Below, in pieces: positions 28,246 through 37,891 of a stretch of 64,000 bases of DNA. Positions within the stretch are counted from its first letter, which is position 1, and every line of letters begins with the position of its first letter. The DNA comes from Pseudoalteromonas luteoviolacea S2607 (GTDB lineage: Bacteria > Pseudomonadota > Gammaproteobacteria > Enterobacterales > Alteromonadaceae). The translations under genes and the position numbers were made by a program. The notes under the pieces were generated by a model. That model worked only from the letters and a program-made list of their open reading frames with translations. It was not told the DNA's origin and made no database searches. The stretch spans positions 372,001-436,000 of the forward strand of contig NZ_AUXV01000056.1 in NCBI RefSeq assembly GCF_001625575.1, read 5' to 3'.

Positions 28246-28330
28246 TGTTCCTAAAACCAACCTAATTTAGTTCATTTCATCCGTTATTTTCTTTAAAATA
28301 ACAGGCAGTATTTAAACTTAGAGGAAAACC

Positions 28331-29194
28331 ATGAAACAATTTTTTGTTTTATTGACTATCGTTTCGATGTTGTTTGCAACAGCTTTTGATGCTGAAGCTC
28401 GTAAAAAGTTTGGCGGTAAAAAGAAAGGCAAAACACATCAGACATCCACTGTTCAACAAAAAAAGCAAGTAGATACAAAATCTCTTGCTGCTCAGCAAGG
28501 CGCTAAGAAAAAATCAAGCAAAAAAGGCATTATGGCAGGTGTTCTAGGCGGCCTATTGGCTGGCGGCCTAATTGCAGCAATGCTTGGTGATGACTTTGAA
28601 GGCTTCCAGTTCCTTGAAATGATCTTATTGGCAGTAGCTGCATTTGTACTGTTTAAAGTAATAAAGAGCTTTATGAGTAAAAAACAACAGCCGCAAATGG
28701 CTGGGGCGCCAAACAATTTTGGCCAACAATCGCAAAGCCAACCGTTTTCACAACCTCAGCAATTTCAGGCGAACCAAAACGCCGGAGGCTTTGGCGCTCA
28801 GCAAGAGGTACCGTTTAACTTACCACGTGATTTTGACGTAAACGGCTTCCTACAAGGTGCCCGCTCTCACTATCAAACCATTCAAACTGCGTGGAACAAA
28901 AAAGACTACGCGACAATGGCCGAATATTTAAGCCCAGAGCTAGTTGAAGAGTTCCGCCAAGAGCGTGAACAGCAGGGCGATGTTGCAACTGAAGTCATGT
29001 TTGTTGATGCTGAACTTGCTCGTGCAGACGTAAACGCTGATAAGTGGGAAATCAGTGTTATGTTTAGAGGTAAATACCGTGACTTGGGTGATATGCAAGA
29101 AGAGCCAATTCACGAAGTTTGGCACCTAGAACGCAAAACTCAGGGTGATGCCCCTTGGCTAATCGTAGGTGTTGAAGACCTAATTGATAGCTAA
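28331..29194 (+). CDS. Tim44-like domain protein
   Basis: A 287-residue protein with a signal or anchor helix ('FFVLLTIVSMLFATAFDAEA'), a very basic Lys-rich stretch (about 25-65), a glycine-rich hydrophobic segment ('IMAGVLGGLLAGGLIAAML'), a second helix ('FLEMILLAVAAFVLFKVI'), a Gln/Phe-rich linker and a C-terminal Tim44-like domain (about 155-287; 'FLQGARSHYQTIQTAWNKKDYATMAEYLSPEL'). Bacterial Tim44-like proteins are poorly characterised. GAGG precedes the ATG. It has its own terminator and appears monocistronic. Confidence 0.83.
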   Translation: MKQFFVLLTIVSMLFATAFDAEARKKFGGKKKGKTHQTSTVQQKKQVDTKSLAAQQGAKKKSSKKGIMAGVLGGLLAGGLIAAMLGDDFEGFQFLEMILLAVAAFVLFKVIKSFMSKKQQPQMAGAPNNFGQQSQSQPFSQPQQFQANQNAGGFGAQQEVPFNLPRDFDVNGFLQGARSHYQTIQTAWNKKDYATMAEYLSPELVEEFRQEREQQGDVATEVMFVDAELARADVNADKWEISVMFRGKYRDLGDMQEEPIHEVWHLERKTQGDAPWLIVGVEDLIDS

Positions 29195-29208
29195 CCAGCT
29201 TAAAAATT

Positions 29209-29236
29209 AATAAAGGCGCTATCGAGCGCCTTTATT
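29209..29236 (+). terminator. Rho-independent terminator after the Tim44-like gene
   Basis: AATAAAGGCGCT and AGCGCCTTTATT form a perfect 12-bp stem with loop ATCG, 14 bases after the stop, followed by ATTT. Confidence 0.9.
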
Positions 29237-29308
29237 ATTTGAAGTAATATGATTACCGAGGGGTAATGACGGTATTAGTACAAACGATTTTGACATAATC
29301 AAACTTGC

Positions 29309-30172
29309 TCATTTATTTTTATCAGCTACCGCTTTTACATTGCGAGTTGCATCTAGCACCAATTCTAAATCACATAGTTCGGGTAGCTGCTCTATCCCCC
29401 ATTGCGTTAATCGCTGATACGATTGGATAAACTCCTGTACTTGCTTGTGATCCATCCCTTTACCTGTTTTCATCACTAACTTTTGCTCTTGCTCCAAGCG
29501 CCAGTTATATACATGCTCAAAGCTATTACCATTTAAATATAGTAATTTATCGAACAAACTAAACAGATATTGATAATCTAAGGCTAAAAACTCATTAACT
29601 TGTTTTCGGTATTCTGACGTTGCATCTTGATGTACTTCAAACTGATTACATGCCTCGGCTAACAGTGCTTGTGGTTGAGCTGGTATACCCAGAAACCACC
29701 CTTCAATGATCAATACATCTATAGGATTGCTCACTCTCGTCCAAGCAGACTCAGGAAATGGGTTATCCGTTGACTTATCAAAGCGGGGAAGTACAAACGG
29801 CTCATTGCTTTTAAAGCTTTGGAGCACCTGTATAGCCCCTCTAACATCATGTGTTCCGGGTGCCCCTCGGGTTTCAAACGCGGGGTGATAATTGCTTGCT
29901 AAAGCCTTTCTTTGACACTGACTGAGATAAAAGTCATCAATTGAAACTGACTCTGCAAGAACACCATTTTCGCGCAGGTAGGCAACCATGTAGGCTGATA
30001 ATGTTGACTTCCCACTTCCTTGGCATCCAGATATGGCAACAATCAACGGGGCTTCTGACTGCTCCATCGTTTTATCTAGCCAGGCCAACGTTTTTTGAAC
30101 TTGCGTGACATAACCAAAGGGTAACTGAAAACTTTTGCAAAATTGCGCTTGCCAAGGTGCTAAACACGTCAT
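29309..30172 (-). CDS. P-loop kinase, glycerate 3-kinase/Tda10-like
   Basis: A 287-residue cytosolic protein with Walker A 'VAISGCQGSGKSTLSAYM' (about 45-60), then 'SVSIDDFYLS', 'GAPGTHDVRG' and 'PRFDKSTDNP', and 'DVLIIEGWFLG' as the Walker B strand. This combination is found in plant-type D-glycerate 3-kinases and the related yeast Tda10/YGR205W. The GAPGTHD and I-E-G-W motifs are strong family marks; the actual substrate here is not proven. It starts 4 bases after the stop of the response regulator, so it is probably the last gene of the HK-RR unit. Confidence 0.75.
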   Translation of the reverse strand: MTCLAPWQAQFCKSFQLPFGYVTQVQKTLAWLDKTMEQSEAPLIVAISGCQGSGKSTLSAYMVAYLRENGVLAESVSIDDFYLSQCQRKALASNYHPAFETRGAPGTHDVRGAIQVLQSFKSNEPFVLPRFDKSTDNPFPESAWTRVSNPIDVLIIEGWFLGIPAQPQALLAEACNQFEVHQDATSEYRKQVNEFLALDYQYLFSLFDKLLYLNGNSFEHVYNWRLEQEQKLVMKTGKGMDHKQVQEFIQSYQRLTQWGIEQLPELCDLELVLDATRNVKAVADKNK

Positions 30173-30176
30173 TTAT

Positions 30177-30845
30177 TTACGCTTCAAACTTATAACCAAC
30201 ACCATAAATCGAATGAATAAACTCGCAATCTGGTGCAATATCATGAAGCTTTTTACGGATCTTCTTTATGTGGCTGTCAATTGTTCTATCACTGACTACC
30301 CTATCGTCATCATAAATTGAGTCCATTAAACGTGCTCGATTGTAGACTCGCCCGGGGTGTTTGAACATTGTTTGTAACAGCATAAACTCCACATGAGTTA
30401 AATCTGTTCGCTTGCCTGCATAGTTAACAAACAACGTTTCTTCGTCTAAGTGCAGACCAGTCTGTATCGGCCCTGAGCCGTTTGTCCGTCTCAAAATCGC
30501 TTTAACTCGTGCTACAACCTCTTTGGGGCTATAAGGTTTACAGACGTAGTCATCCGCACCGACTTCTAGACCTAATAAACGGTCAATTTCTTCAACCTTT
30601 GCCGTAGTCATGATGATAGGCACTGCCGAATCTTTGCGAACTTGATTGCAAATTTGGATACCGTCCACCGATGGCAGCATCAAATCCAGTAAAATAATGT
30701 CTGGTAAGAAAGTACAAAAACGTTTAAGTGCATCAGCACCATCCATGACTATATCGTATTCATAGCCTGCTTGCTCAAGGTACTTACCTAGAATATTTGC
30801 GAGTTTTTCTTCATCTTCAACAATCAATACTTTTTGTTTTTTCAT
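30177..30845 (-). CDS. baeR: OmpR-family response regulator, BaeR-like
   Basis: A 222-residue regulator with a receiver domain (phospho-acceptor Asp in 'DIILLDLMLPSVDG', Lys in 'VCKPYSPKEVVARVK') and a winged-helix DNA-binding domain. 'KVEEIDRLLGLEVGADDYVCKPYSPKEVVARVKAILRR' and 'YDDDRVVSDRTIDSHIKKIRKKL' match E. coli BaeR almost word for word, so envelope-stress control is plausible. It follows its histidine kinase by 73 bases. No mdtABC genes are adjacent; the efflux operon at 10058-15859 is not shown to be a target. Confidence 0.82.
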   Translation of the reverse strand: MKKQKVLIVEDEEKLANILGKYLEQAGYEYDIVMDGADALKRFCTFLPDIILLDLMLPSVDGIQICNQVRKDSAVPIIMTTAKVEEIDRLLGLEVGADDYVCKPYSPKEVVARVKAILRRTNGSGPIQTGLHLDEETLFVNYAGKRTDLTHVEFMLLQTMFKHPGRVYNRARLMDSIYDDDRVVSDRTIDSHIKKIRKKLHDIAPDCEFIHSIYGVGYKFEA

Positions 30846-30918
30846 GTCAGTACCTTATTAATTTATTCGCTTTATATTGCTGATCTTGCGAATTTTTTGC
30901 ATCGGGTAGTTAACTTTA

Positions 30919-32406
30919 TTATTTAATCGGTAGTGTAATTTCAAAGTTAACACCTCCTAAATCACTCGATAGTGCATGAATTTGACCATTATGTGCCTGA
31001 ACGATACTCGCACAAATAGCTAACCCTAGCCCAGACCCTCCAGACGCTCTATCTCTCGCTTGATCTACTCGGTACAATCTATCAAACAGCTTTGGCAACA
31101 AGTCCACTTCTACGCCTGGGCTACTATCTTGCCACTGGATACACACATTGCCTTTCTTTCTTTGTAAATGTACTTTAATGACACCCGGTTGCCCTAACTC
31201 GGAATCCGTATAGCGTAGCGTATTTTGCATTAAGTTATTAAACAACTGTGCCAAACGCGCTTCATCGCAATACAGTTCGATATCCGGTTCACCTGTAATT
31301 GACCATTCAAAATACTGTGTTTTTAACGTGGCGGCATGGGAGTCAAAAGTGTGTTGAACAATATCTATCAACGTACATTCGGCCATTTTATAGCTGAGAG
31401 AGCCTCTATCTGACATAGACAGTTGATGTAAGTCATCCACTAATTTGGTAAGCCTGTTAATTTCGTCGTATAGTGAGTTTAGCTGCTCTTCGTCAGTCTC
31501 AATGACGCCATCTATCATGCCCTCTAGTTCAGCTTTAAATACAGCTATGGGGGTTCGTAACTCGTGTGAAATATCCGCAATCCACTGCTGTCGAGAGCGC
31601 TGATTTTCAGCAAGTGTTAATGCCAGTGTATTTAGATCTCGCGCTAACAAACCAAGCTCATCTTTGCTGTGGGATTTGAAAGGTGGTTTATAATCACCAG
31701 AAGCTATCTTTTTTGCTGCACTTCGCAATGATAATACTGGCGCAACTAAAAATCGGCTAAATGGGATAGCTAATAAACTACTGACTAGCATAGCAACAAT
31801 GGCAATACCTAAAAACCAGTGCTGCTGACGACTTGCAAATAATGCGTCTAATGAATTGCTTATCTCCATGCCATTAGCAATACCAATGTAGCCTAGTAGT
31901 TGCCCTGAATTGTCTTCGTTTTGATAAACTGGTTGCCACAATGCTGTATGTTTCGATTTTGGGCGACCGACTAGCATCGAACCACTCACAGATTTGAACA
32001 CCAATCTAGCAGGGGATTTGTGTTTAGGCTTTGGCGGCCGACCTTCTCTGCTTTCAGACCCTCTTACAGGCTTTCCCTCGCGTCTTTCTTTGCTATGATG
32101 CTTGGGAGGTCCCCTTCTTGGCTTTTTCGCCATCTGCTCTATTTCTGCTTCTGAGCGGCCTTCAAATTCACCTACGAGTCTTGGCCATAGCGGGTTATGT
32201 CTAGAAACCCATTCCTCGCCATATAATGAAAAGTTGCTTCTAACGGTAGGCATAATCGCAACCAGTTTAGCACGGCTACTGTTTTGTAAATACTCTCGAA
32301 AGCTTTTTTCAAACGCCAGTTGGTTCGCGTAATAAACGGCCGAAATTAATACGGCGTTAACCAACAGCAAAATGGCTAGCAACTTTCGTCGCAAGGTAAG
32401 TTTCAT
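30919..32406 (-). CDS. Sensor histidine kinase, BaeS-like, with a polybasic sensor insert
   Basis: A 495-residue inner-membrane kinase: helix 1 ('LLAILLLVNAVLISAVYYA'), a periplasmic sensor, helix 2 ('FLGIAIVAMLVSSLLAIPFS'), HAMP, the phospho-acceptor His in 'WIADISHELRTPIAVFKAELEG', then 'NNLMQNTLRYTD' and 'ASGGSGLGLAICASIV' ATP-binding boxes. ATG at 32406 was chosen because GGAG lies 5 bases before it; an upstream extension has no support. Residues about 94-135 of the sensor are unusual: 19 of 42 residues are K, R or H and 8 are Pro. The cognate regulator follows. Confidence 0.83.
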   Translation of the reverse strand: MKLTLRRKLLAILLLVNAVLISAVYYANQLAFEKSFREYLQNSSRAKLVAIMPTVRSNFSLYGEEWVSRHNPLWPRLVGEFEGRSEAEIEQMAKKPRRGPPKHHSKERREGKPVRGSESREGRPPKPKHKSPARLVFKSVSGSMLVGRPKSKHTALWQPVYQNEDNSGQLLGYIGIANGMEISNSLDALFASRQQHWFLGIAIVAMLVSSLLAIPFSRFLVAPVLSLRSAAKKIASGDYKPPFKSHSKDELGLLARDLNTLALTLAENQRSRQQWIADISHELRTPIAVFKAELEGMIDGVIETDEEQLNSLYDEINRLTKLVDDLHQLSMSDRGSLSYKMAECTLIDIVQHTFDSHAATLKTQYFEWSITGEPDIELYCDEARLAQLFNNLMQNTLRYTDSELGQPGVIKVHLQRKKGNVCIQWQDSSPGVEVDLLPKLFDRLYRVDQARDRASGGSGLGLAICASIVQAHNGQIHALSSDLGGVNFEITLPIK

Positions 32407-32604
32407 CGCAACTCCATTGTTATTAAACAAGTTGGCTTTGGTACCAATGCTTACCTTTTTCGTCGCAAGTTGTTGTTCCATAAAATTTCTATTGAATTAA
32501 GTGACGGTCTTATCCATGAGGATTGGCAGCTAATAGTGAATACCAGATAAGCTGATCACATTATTTACCAAGAATGTGCAAAAACCGTGGAAGATGCAGA
32601 ACGT

Positions 32605-32626
32605 AAAGCGAGCCAAAACTCGCTTT
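32605..32626 (-). terminator. Probable terminator after the receiver/PilZ pair
   Basis: AAAGCGAG and CTCGCTTT form an 8-bp stem with loop CCAAAA, 13 bases after the PilZ stop. The trailing T-run on the minus strand is only three bases, so strength is uncertain. Confidence 0.5.
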
Positions 32627-32639
32627 GTTCTTGATGAAT

Positions 32640-32936
32640 TTAGTTAATTTGTACGATTTCTAAACCAATAATATAAGAGTCAGGTGAACTTTCCGCACTG
32701 CCACAGCGAACAACTTTGGCATTCGCGTTAAACGGCGGAATTGTCGCGCTTTTACTATTAATAAAAACGGTTATCAACTCGCCTACTTCGAGTGGGCTTT
32801 CGATTTCAACAGATAACCCTGTTGCACTTAAATCTTGGCACACACCGATGATTTTCTCCCCAGTTTGGCTAACTGTTAATTCTGCTTGAGCGTTAACCAT
32901 CATGCGCATAAAGCGACGTTTGTCTTCATGGATCAT
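32640..32936 (-). CDS. PilZ domain protein
   Basis: A 98-residue single-domain PilZ protein. The c-di-GMP motifs are visible: an N-terminal arginine cluster 'DKRRFMRMMVN' (RxxxR) and 'DLSATGLSVEIE' (D/NxSxxG). The size is that of stand-alone PilZ proteins. It starts 9 bases after a CheY-like receiver protein, so the two are probably produced together and may join phosphorelay and c-di-GMP signals; that link is inferred from position. Confidence 0.85.
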   Translation of the reverse strand: MIHEDKRRFMRMMVNAQAELTVSQTGEKIIGVCQDLSATGLSVEIESPLEVGELITVFINSKSATIPPFNANAKVVRCGSAESSPDSYIIGLEIVQIN

Positions 32937-32945
32937 AGTGAACTC

Positions 32946-33359
32946 CTAGACCATATTTTTTATTTTTTCCAAAAGAGATTGCATCGCAAATGGCTTTACT
33001 ACATATTCATCGCAACCTGCTTCGTACCCTGCTTGTTTTTCCTGTTCAGACTCTAAACCCGATACCATCATTACTGGAATATCTTTGGTCTCAGGGGTGT
33101 TCTTTAGCATACGACATGTGTCGTAACCATCAAGGCCCGGCATACAAACATCGAGCAAAATGACATCCGGTGGATCTGCTATTGCATTAGATAAACAACT
33201 TAACCCTGATTCCGCATAACTGAATTTAAACGCATCCGACAAGGCCATAGATAACATTTCGTAATTGAAATACTCGTCATCAACAACCAATACGTGCGGT
33301 GTTCTACTCCGTCTTTGCTGCGTGGACATAGTCAATGCCGCTTCCTTCTCACAATCCAA
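32946..33359 (-). CDS. Stand-alone CheY-like response regulator
   Basis: A receiver-only protein of about 137 residues: acidic pair in 'VLVVDDEYFNYEML', phospho-acceptor Asp in 'DVILLDVCMPGLDGYDTC', signalling Ser in 'VMMVSGLE' and Lys in 'EYVVKPFAMQSL'. No output domain. The start is uncertain: TTG at 33359 has a good AGAGGA 8 bases upstream, while ATG at 33329 lacks a well-spaced site but would begin closer to the receiver core. It is upstream of a PilZ gene in the same direction. Confidence 0.83.
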   Translation of the reverse strand: MDCEKEAALTMSTQQRRSRTPHVLVVDDEYFNYEMLSMALSDAFKFSYAESGLSCLSNAIADPPDVILLDVCMPGLDGYDTCRMLKNTPETKDIPVMMVSGLESEQEKQAGYEAGCDEYVVKPFAMQSLLEKIKNMV

Positions 33360-33413
33360 AAATCATATCCTCTTATTAAGGTAATTGTCTCAAGGCAAAA
33401 TGCAAGTCAATTC

Positions 33414-36400
33414 CTATAAATCCACTTCATTTAACGCATTGCTAACACGCTTAGCCGAAATTGGGTAAGGTGTACCTAATGTTTGAGCGAACAATGAGAC
33501 TCTAAGTTCCTGTAGCATCCAAAAAATATGTAATAAATCTTGCGGTATTGGCATACCTTTGGGTACTTTGTTGTACTTTTGTAAGTACAGTTCAGATACT
33601 TTTTCGATTTCCAGCACGCATAACCTATCTCTATTAGGGTCTACAGGCAGCTTCTCTAAACGTTTTTCTATTGCTTTTAGATATCTCAATAAGTCGGTCA
33701 TTTTATCTGCGCCATGCGCACTTACAAACCCTTTGAAAATGAGCGTTTCTAATTGAGACTTAATATCACCATGTGCTGTAATCATTGTCAGGTCAACGCG
33801 TCCTTTCATGCGCTTATTAACGGCATGCGCAATACTCAAAACCTGCTCAACCTGTGACGCAATCTCAACGACTTTATCGCCAAGCTCACCCCTTATAAAC
33901 TCTTTTGCGCGCTCAAACTCATTTTCATCCCTAATCGCGTCAAACTTTCCTAGCAAGCTGTCTACACCAGCAGCTGTACAATCTGCAATTAAATCATGGA
34001 TTTTTCCAAACGGATTAAAATATAGACCTAATTTGGCTTTATTGGGTAAATGTTGCTGCAAATATTTTACAGGAGACGGAATATTCAATAACACCAGCCT
34101 TCTTAGCCCAATTTGGTGTGCTTGTTTTGCCTTCTCTGGGTGATCAAATAAAGTTATGGCTGTGCTTTCTTTGTTGTCTACCAGTGCAGGAAACGCTTTT
34201 ATCTCGTAACCACCCTGTTTCTTGGTATATTCTTCAGGTAGCGCACCAAACTGCCACTGTGTAATGCCCTCTTGCTCTATGCCTTTTTCAGCTACCTTAG
34301 ATAGAGTTTGTGATACTTTCCCTTGTAGCTTTTCCTTTAAGGCACTTAATTCAAAACCGTGAGCAAGCACTTTTCCACTGTCATCAACAATCTCAAATTG
34401 CATTTTAAGATGATTTTCCAGTGCAGATAAATCCCAATCCGTTTCTTGTACTTTAACCCCTGTCATACGCAGTAATCGCGTCGCCAGTGAGTCTAGTAAC
34501 GGGCCTCGCAATGGCTCAAAAGAGGCAAGTACCGCGTCTGCATAATTTGGTGCTGGGACGAAGTTCCTTCTTAAGTTTTTAGGTAGGCTCTTAATTAATG
34601 CACAGATCAATTCATGGCGCAGTGCCGGAATATGCCAGTCAAAGCCTTCAGGTTGAATTTGATTTAATAGTGCCAAAGGGATAATAACAGATACGCCGTC
34701 AACCGCTTTCCCAGGCTCAAAATGGTAGTTTAACGCTAAGGTTAAATTGCCCTGTTGCCATGTATCTGGATAGTCAAAAGCCGTGACTTTATCAGCGCCA
34801 TGGCGCATGAGTGCATCTCGGTCCATGTGTAATACACGATTGTTGCTTTGTTTTTTCCACCAGTTGTTAAATGCCGCACGATTATTTACTTCAGCGGGAA
34901 TACGTTCATCATAAAATTCAAACATCTGCTGTTCGTCAACCAAGATATCTCTACGTCTCGCTTTGTTTTCTAGAGATTGGATCTCTTCTATCAAAGATTG
35001 ATTGTATTCCAAGAACAGGGCTTTTTGCCCTAATTGCTGGCCAATTAACGCTTCTTTGATAAATAACTCACGGCTAATTACAGGGTCAATCTGACTGTAT
35101 ACTGTGCGCTTTCTAGATACGATAGTCAGGCCGTATAACGTCTGTTGTTCAAACGCAATTACAGCCCCTTGTTTCTTCTCCCAATGCGGCTCACTGTAGC
35201 TGCGTTTAACCAAATGCTGCGACAAGGGCGCCACCCACGAGAGGTCAATTTTTGCGTTTATACGTGCATAGAGTTTACTGGTCTCTACAAGCTCTGCCGA
35301 CATTAACCACTTAGGGCTCTTTTTAAATAAACCAGAACCTGGAAAAACATGAAAAATGCTGTTTCTGGCACCTTTATAGTGCTGTTTTTCATCTTTAACA
35401 CCAATATGGCTCAGCATACCACTCAGTAATGCTTGGTGAATTGCTTCATAGCTTGCTTCATTGCCAGAGCCTTTCATATCCATTTCATCACATACTGTAG
35501 TCAGCTGGTAAACAATATCTTGCCACTCGCGAATACGCATATAAGCTAAAAAGTCTTTTTGGCATAGCTTTCTAAACTGACTTCTTGAGAGTGATTTTTG
35601 CTGCTCTTCTAAATACTGCCATAAGTTTAGAAATGCCATAAAGTCGGAGTTTGGATCATCAAAACGACCATGCTTTTCATCTGCCGCTCCGCGCTTTTCT
35701 TGCGGCCTTTCTCTCGGATCTTGAATCGACAGCGCTGCTGCGATAATAATAACTTCGGTTAATGCACCTTGCTCAACCGAAGACAGTACCATCTTAGCCA
35801 GACGTGGATCGATTGGTAAACGACTGAGCTTGCGGCCCGCCTGCGTGAGCTTTGCGTTTTCTCTGCGACTAGCCGCTTTAACAGCACCAAGCTCTTCAAG
35901 CAACGACATACCATCTTTGATGTTTCTGTTATCAGGCGCTTGAACAAATGGAAACTTGGCAATATCACCTAACCCTAACGCCAACATTTGCAAAATAACA
36001 GATGCGAGGTTAGTACGTAGAATTTCTGGATCTGTAAACTCAGGGCGTGATAAAAAATCCTCTTCAGAATACAAACGAATACAGATACCAGCTGCGACAC
36101 GCCCACAGCGACCAGTTCTTTGGTTTGCACTTGCTTGAGACACAGCTTCAATAGGTAGCCTCTGAACTTTAGTACGGTAGCTGTAGCGGCTAATACGAGC
36201 AGTACCTGGATCGATAACATAGCGGATGCCAGGTACCGTCAAAGAGGTTTCTGCAACGTTGGTAGAAAGTACAATTCTTCGGTGGCTATGGGGAGCAAAA
36301 ATACGATTTTGTTCAGCATTAGAGAGGCGAGCAAATAAAGGGAGAATTTCGACCCCTTTTAAATTGCGTTTACCGAGTGCGTCTGCGGTGTCTCTGATCT

Positions 36401-37295
36401 CTCGCTCACCATTCATAAATATTAGAATATCACCAGGCCCTGCGTCACAGAGTTCATCCACGGCATCAAATATACCTTGCAGTTGATCATTTTCAGCTTC
36501 GCTTTGCTCGCCAGATACATCGACAACGGGTCTGTAACGCACCTCAACAGGAAAGGTACGACCGGACACCTCAATTATAGGGGCGTCATTGAAATGCTGT
36601 GAGAATCGCTCAGGGTCAATCGTTGCTGAGGTGATAATAACTTTGAGATCTGGTCTTTTTGGCAGAAGGTTTTTTAAATAACCAAGGATAAAGTCGATGT
36701 TAAGGCTTCGTTCGTGGGCTTCATCAATAATGATAGTATCGTACTGATTTAAAAATCTATCTTGCTGTATTTCAGCCAGTAAAATACCGTCCGTCATCAA
36801 TTTGATATAGCTTTTGTCGGAGACCTGATCGCTAAAGCGGATTTTGAAACCGACTTCCTCACCAAGTTCACACCCAACTTCCTCTGCAATACGGTTAGCG
36901 ACACTTCGGGCAGCAAGACGTCTAGGCTGAGTGTGCCCAATATAACCATCGATACCACGACCAAGTTCCAAACAAATTTTTGGTAATTGAGTCGTTTTAC
37001 CCGAACCAGTCTCACCAGCAATTATTACAACCTGATTGTTTGCAATAGCCTCTTTAATGTCGTCTTTCTTTTGGCTAACTGGTAGCGATTCTGGGTAGGA
37101 AACTTGGGGCAAACCTTCTTGCCTTTGGGTTTTCAATTGTTGGCTACGCGCAATGGATTCACTGATCTGAGCAACAACCTTTTGCTGTTTTTTCTCATCA
37201 GTGATTTTTTTCACACCTTGAAGACGTTTCTTAAATAAAAACTGATCCTTCTTTAAACAAAAAGGAATATCTGAATATAACGACTTTAAGTCCAC
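33414..37295 (-). CDS. hrpA: ATP-dependent RNA helicase HrpA
   Basis: A DEAH-box helicase of about 1290 residues. After an N-terminal region containing 'RLQGVKKI' and 'YPESLPVSQKKDDI' as in E. coli HrpA, the motor has Walker A 'AGETGSGKTTQLPKI', 'TQPRRLAARSVA', the DEAH box 'IIIDEAHERSLN', 'SATID' and motif VI 'QRTGRCGRVAAG'. The long C-terminal part matches the HrpA-specific extension. In E. coli HrpA resolves stalled ribosomes on mRNA. I prefer a GTG at 37295 with AAGG about 9 bases before it; a TTG at 37340 is possible. It lies 34-79 bases after the CBS gene. Confidence 0.92.
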   Translation of the reverse strand: MDLKSLYSDIPFCLKKDQFLFKKRLQGVKKITDEKKQQKVVAQISESIARSQQLKTQRQEGLPQVSYPESLPVSQKKDDIKEAIANNQVVIIAGETGSGKTTQLPKICLELGRGIDGYIGHTQPRRLAARSVANRIAEEVGCELGEEVGFKIRFSDQVSDKSYIKLMTDGILLAEIQQDRFLNQYDTIIIDEAHERSLNIDFILGYLKNLLPKRPDLKVIITSATIDPERFSQHFNDAPIIEVSGRTFPVEVRYRPVVDVSGEQSEAENDQLQGIFDAVDELCDAGPGDILIFMNGEREIRDTADALGKRNLKGVEILPLFARLSNAEQNRIFAPHSHRRIVLSTNVAETSLTVPGIRYVIDPGTARISRYSYRTKVQRLPIEAVSQASANQRTGRCGRVAAGICIRLYSEEDFLSRPEFTDPEILRTNLASVILQMLALGLGDIAKFPFVQAPDNRNIKDGMSLLEELGAVKAASRRENAKLTQAGRKLSRLPIDPRLAKMVLSSVEQGALTEVIIIAAALSIQDPRERPQEKRGAADEKHGRFDDPNSDFMAFLNLWQYLEEQQKSLSRSQFRKLCQKDFLAYMRIREWQDIVYQLTTVCDEMDMKGSGNEASYEAIHQALLSGMLSHIGVKDEKQHYKGARNSIFHVFPGSGLFKKSPKWLMSAELVETSKLYARINAKIDLSWVAPLSQHLVKRSYSEPHWEKKQGAVIAFEQQTLYGLTIVSRKRTVYSQIDPVISRELFIKEALIGQQLGQKALFLEYNQSLIEEIQSLENKARRRDILVDEQQMFEFYDERIPAEVNNRAAFNNWWKKQSNNRVLHMDRDALMRHGADKVTAFDYPDTWQQGNLTLALNYHFEPGKAVDGVSVIIPLALLNQIQPEGFDWHIPALRHELICALIKSLPKNLRRNFVPAPNYADAVLASFEPLRGPLLDSLATRLLRMTGVKVQETDWDLSALENHLKMQFEIVDDSGKVLAHGFELSALKEKLQGKVSQTLSKVAEKGIEQEGITQWQFGALPEEYTKKQGGYEIKAFPALVDNKESTAITLFDHPEKAKQAHQIGLRRLVLLNIPSPVKYLQQHLPNKAKLGLYFNPFGKIHDLIADCTAAGVDSLLGKFDAIRDENEFERAKEFIRGELGDKVVEIASQVEQVLSIAHAVNKRMKGRVDLTMITAHGDIKSQLETLIFKGFVSAHGADKMTDLLRYLKAIEKRLEKLPVDPNRDRLCVLEIEKVSELYLQKYNKVPKGMPIPQDLLHIFWMLQELRVSLFAQTLGTPYPISAKRVSNALNEVDL

Positions 37296-37374
37296 TACAC
37301 GACACCTTGAAAATTCCAAAATCGCCGCGTAGTCTATCAAAACCTCATGCTTCTACCCAAGGAAAAACAGACTT

Positions 37375-37803
37375 TTAAACAAATCTGTTCCCTGATTCGT
37401 AGGTGTCATGCAAATGTTTATCAAAAGCGAGTAAAACGTGAGCACGTGTTATGACCCCAATAAGTCGCCCATCTTCTTCGCAAACTGGGTAAAGCTTTGG
37501 TTTATCGTTCGACATCTTATCAGCAATTTGCAAAATACTGTCTTCGGGGTGAACACACACAGGGTTTTTGTTCATCACATCAGACACAATGCTATGCGAC
37601 TCATTTTGATAGGTCGCTTCTAACATTTTTTTGATACAGTCCTGTTCAGACAAAAAGCCAATCACTTTGTGATTGTCGTCCAAAACAGGTCCTCCTGACT
37701 GACCGCTTTGTAATAGTTTTTCGACCGCCATTTCTATACGCATGCTTGCGCTAAATGTGACGGGTCTATGATTTAGATAATCTGCTACTTTAACTGATTG
37801 CAT
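37375..37803 (-). CDS. CBS-domain-pair protein
   Basis: A 142-residue protein made of two CBS domains: first 'VADYLNHRPVTFSASMRIEMAVEKLLQSGQSGGPVLDDNHKVIGFLSEQDCI', second 'VSDVMNKNPVCVHPEDSILQIADKMSNDKPKLYPVCEEDGRLIGVITRAHVL'. Such stand-alone pairs bind adenine nucleotides in other proteins, but the ligand here is unknown. No catalytic domain is attached. Confidence 0.88.
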   Translation of the reverse strand: MQSVKVADYLNHRPVTFSASMRIEMAVEKLLQSGQSGGPVLDDNHKVIGFLSEQDCIKKMLEATYQNESHSIVSDVMNKNPVCVHPEDSILQIADKMSNDKPKLYPVCEEDGRLIGVITRAHVLLAFDKHLHDTYESGNRFV

Positions 37804-37822
37804 TATTTATTCCCCCAAATAA

Positions 37823-37856
37823 AACGCCAGCTACATTTATAATAGTAGCTGGCGTT
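37823..37856 (-). terminator. Rho-independent terminator after the isoaspartyl peptidase gene
   Basis: AACGCCAGCTAC and GTAGCTGGCGTT form a perfect 12-bp stem with a 10-base AT loop, 35 bases after the iaaA stop. On the minus strand it is followed by TTTTATTT. Confidence 0.85.
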
Positions 37857-37891
37857 GATAAATTTGCCTAAGAATCAATAACCGTTTATTT

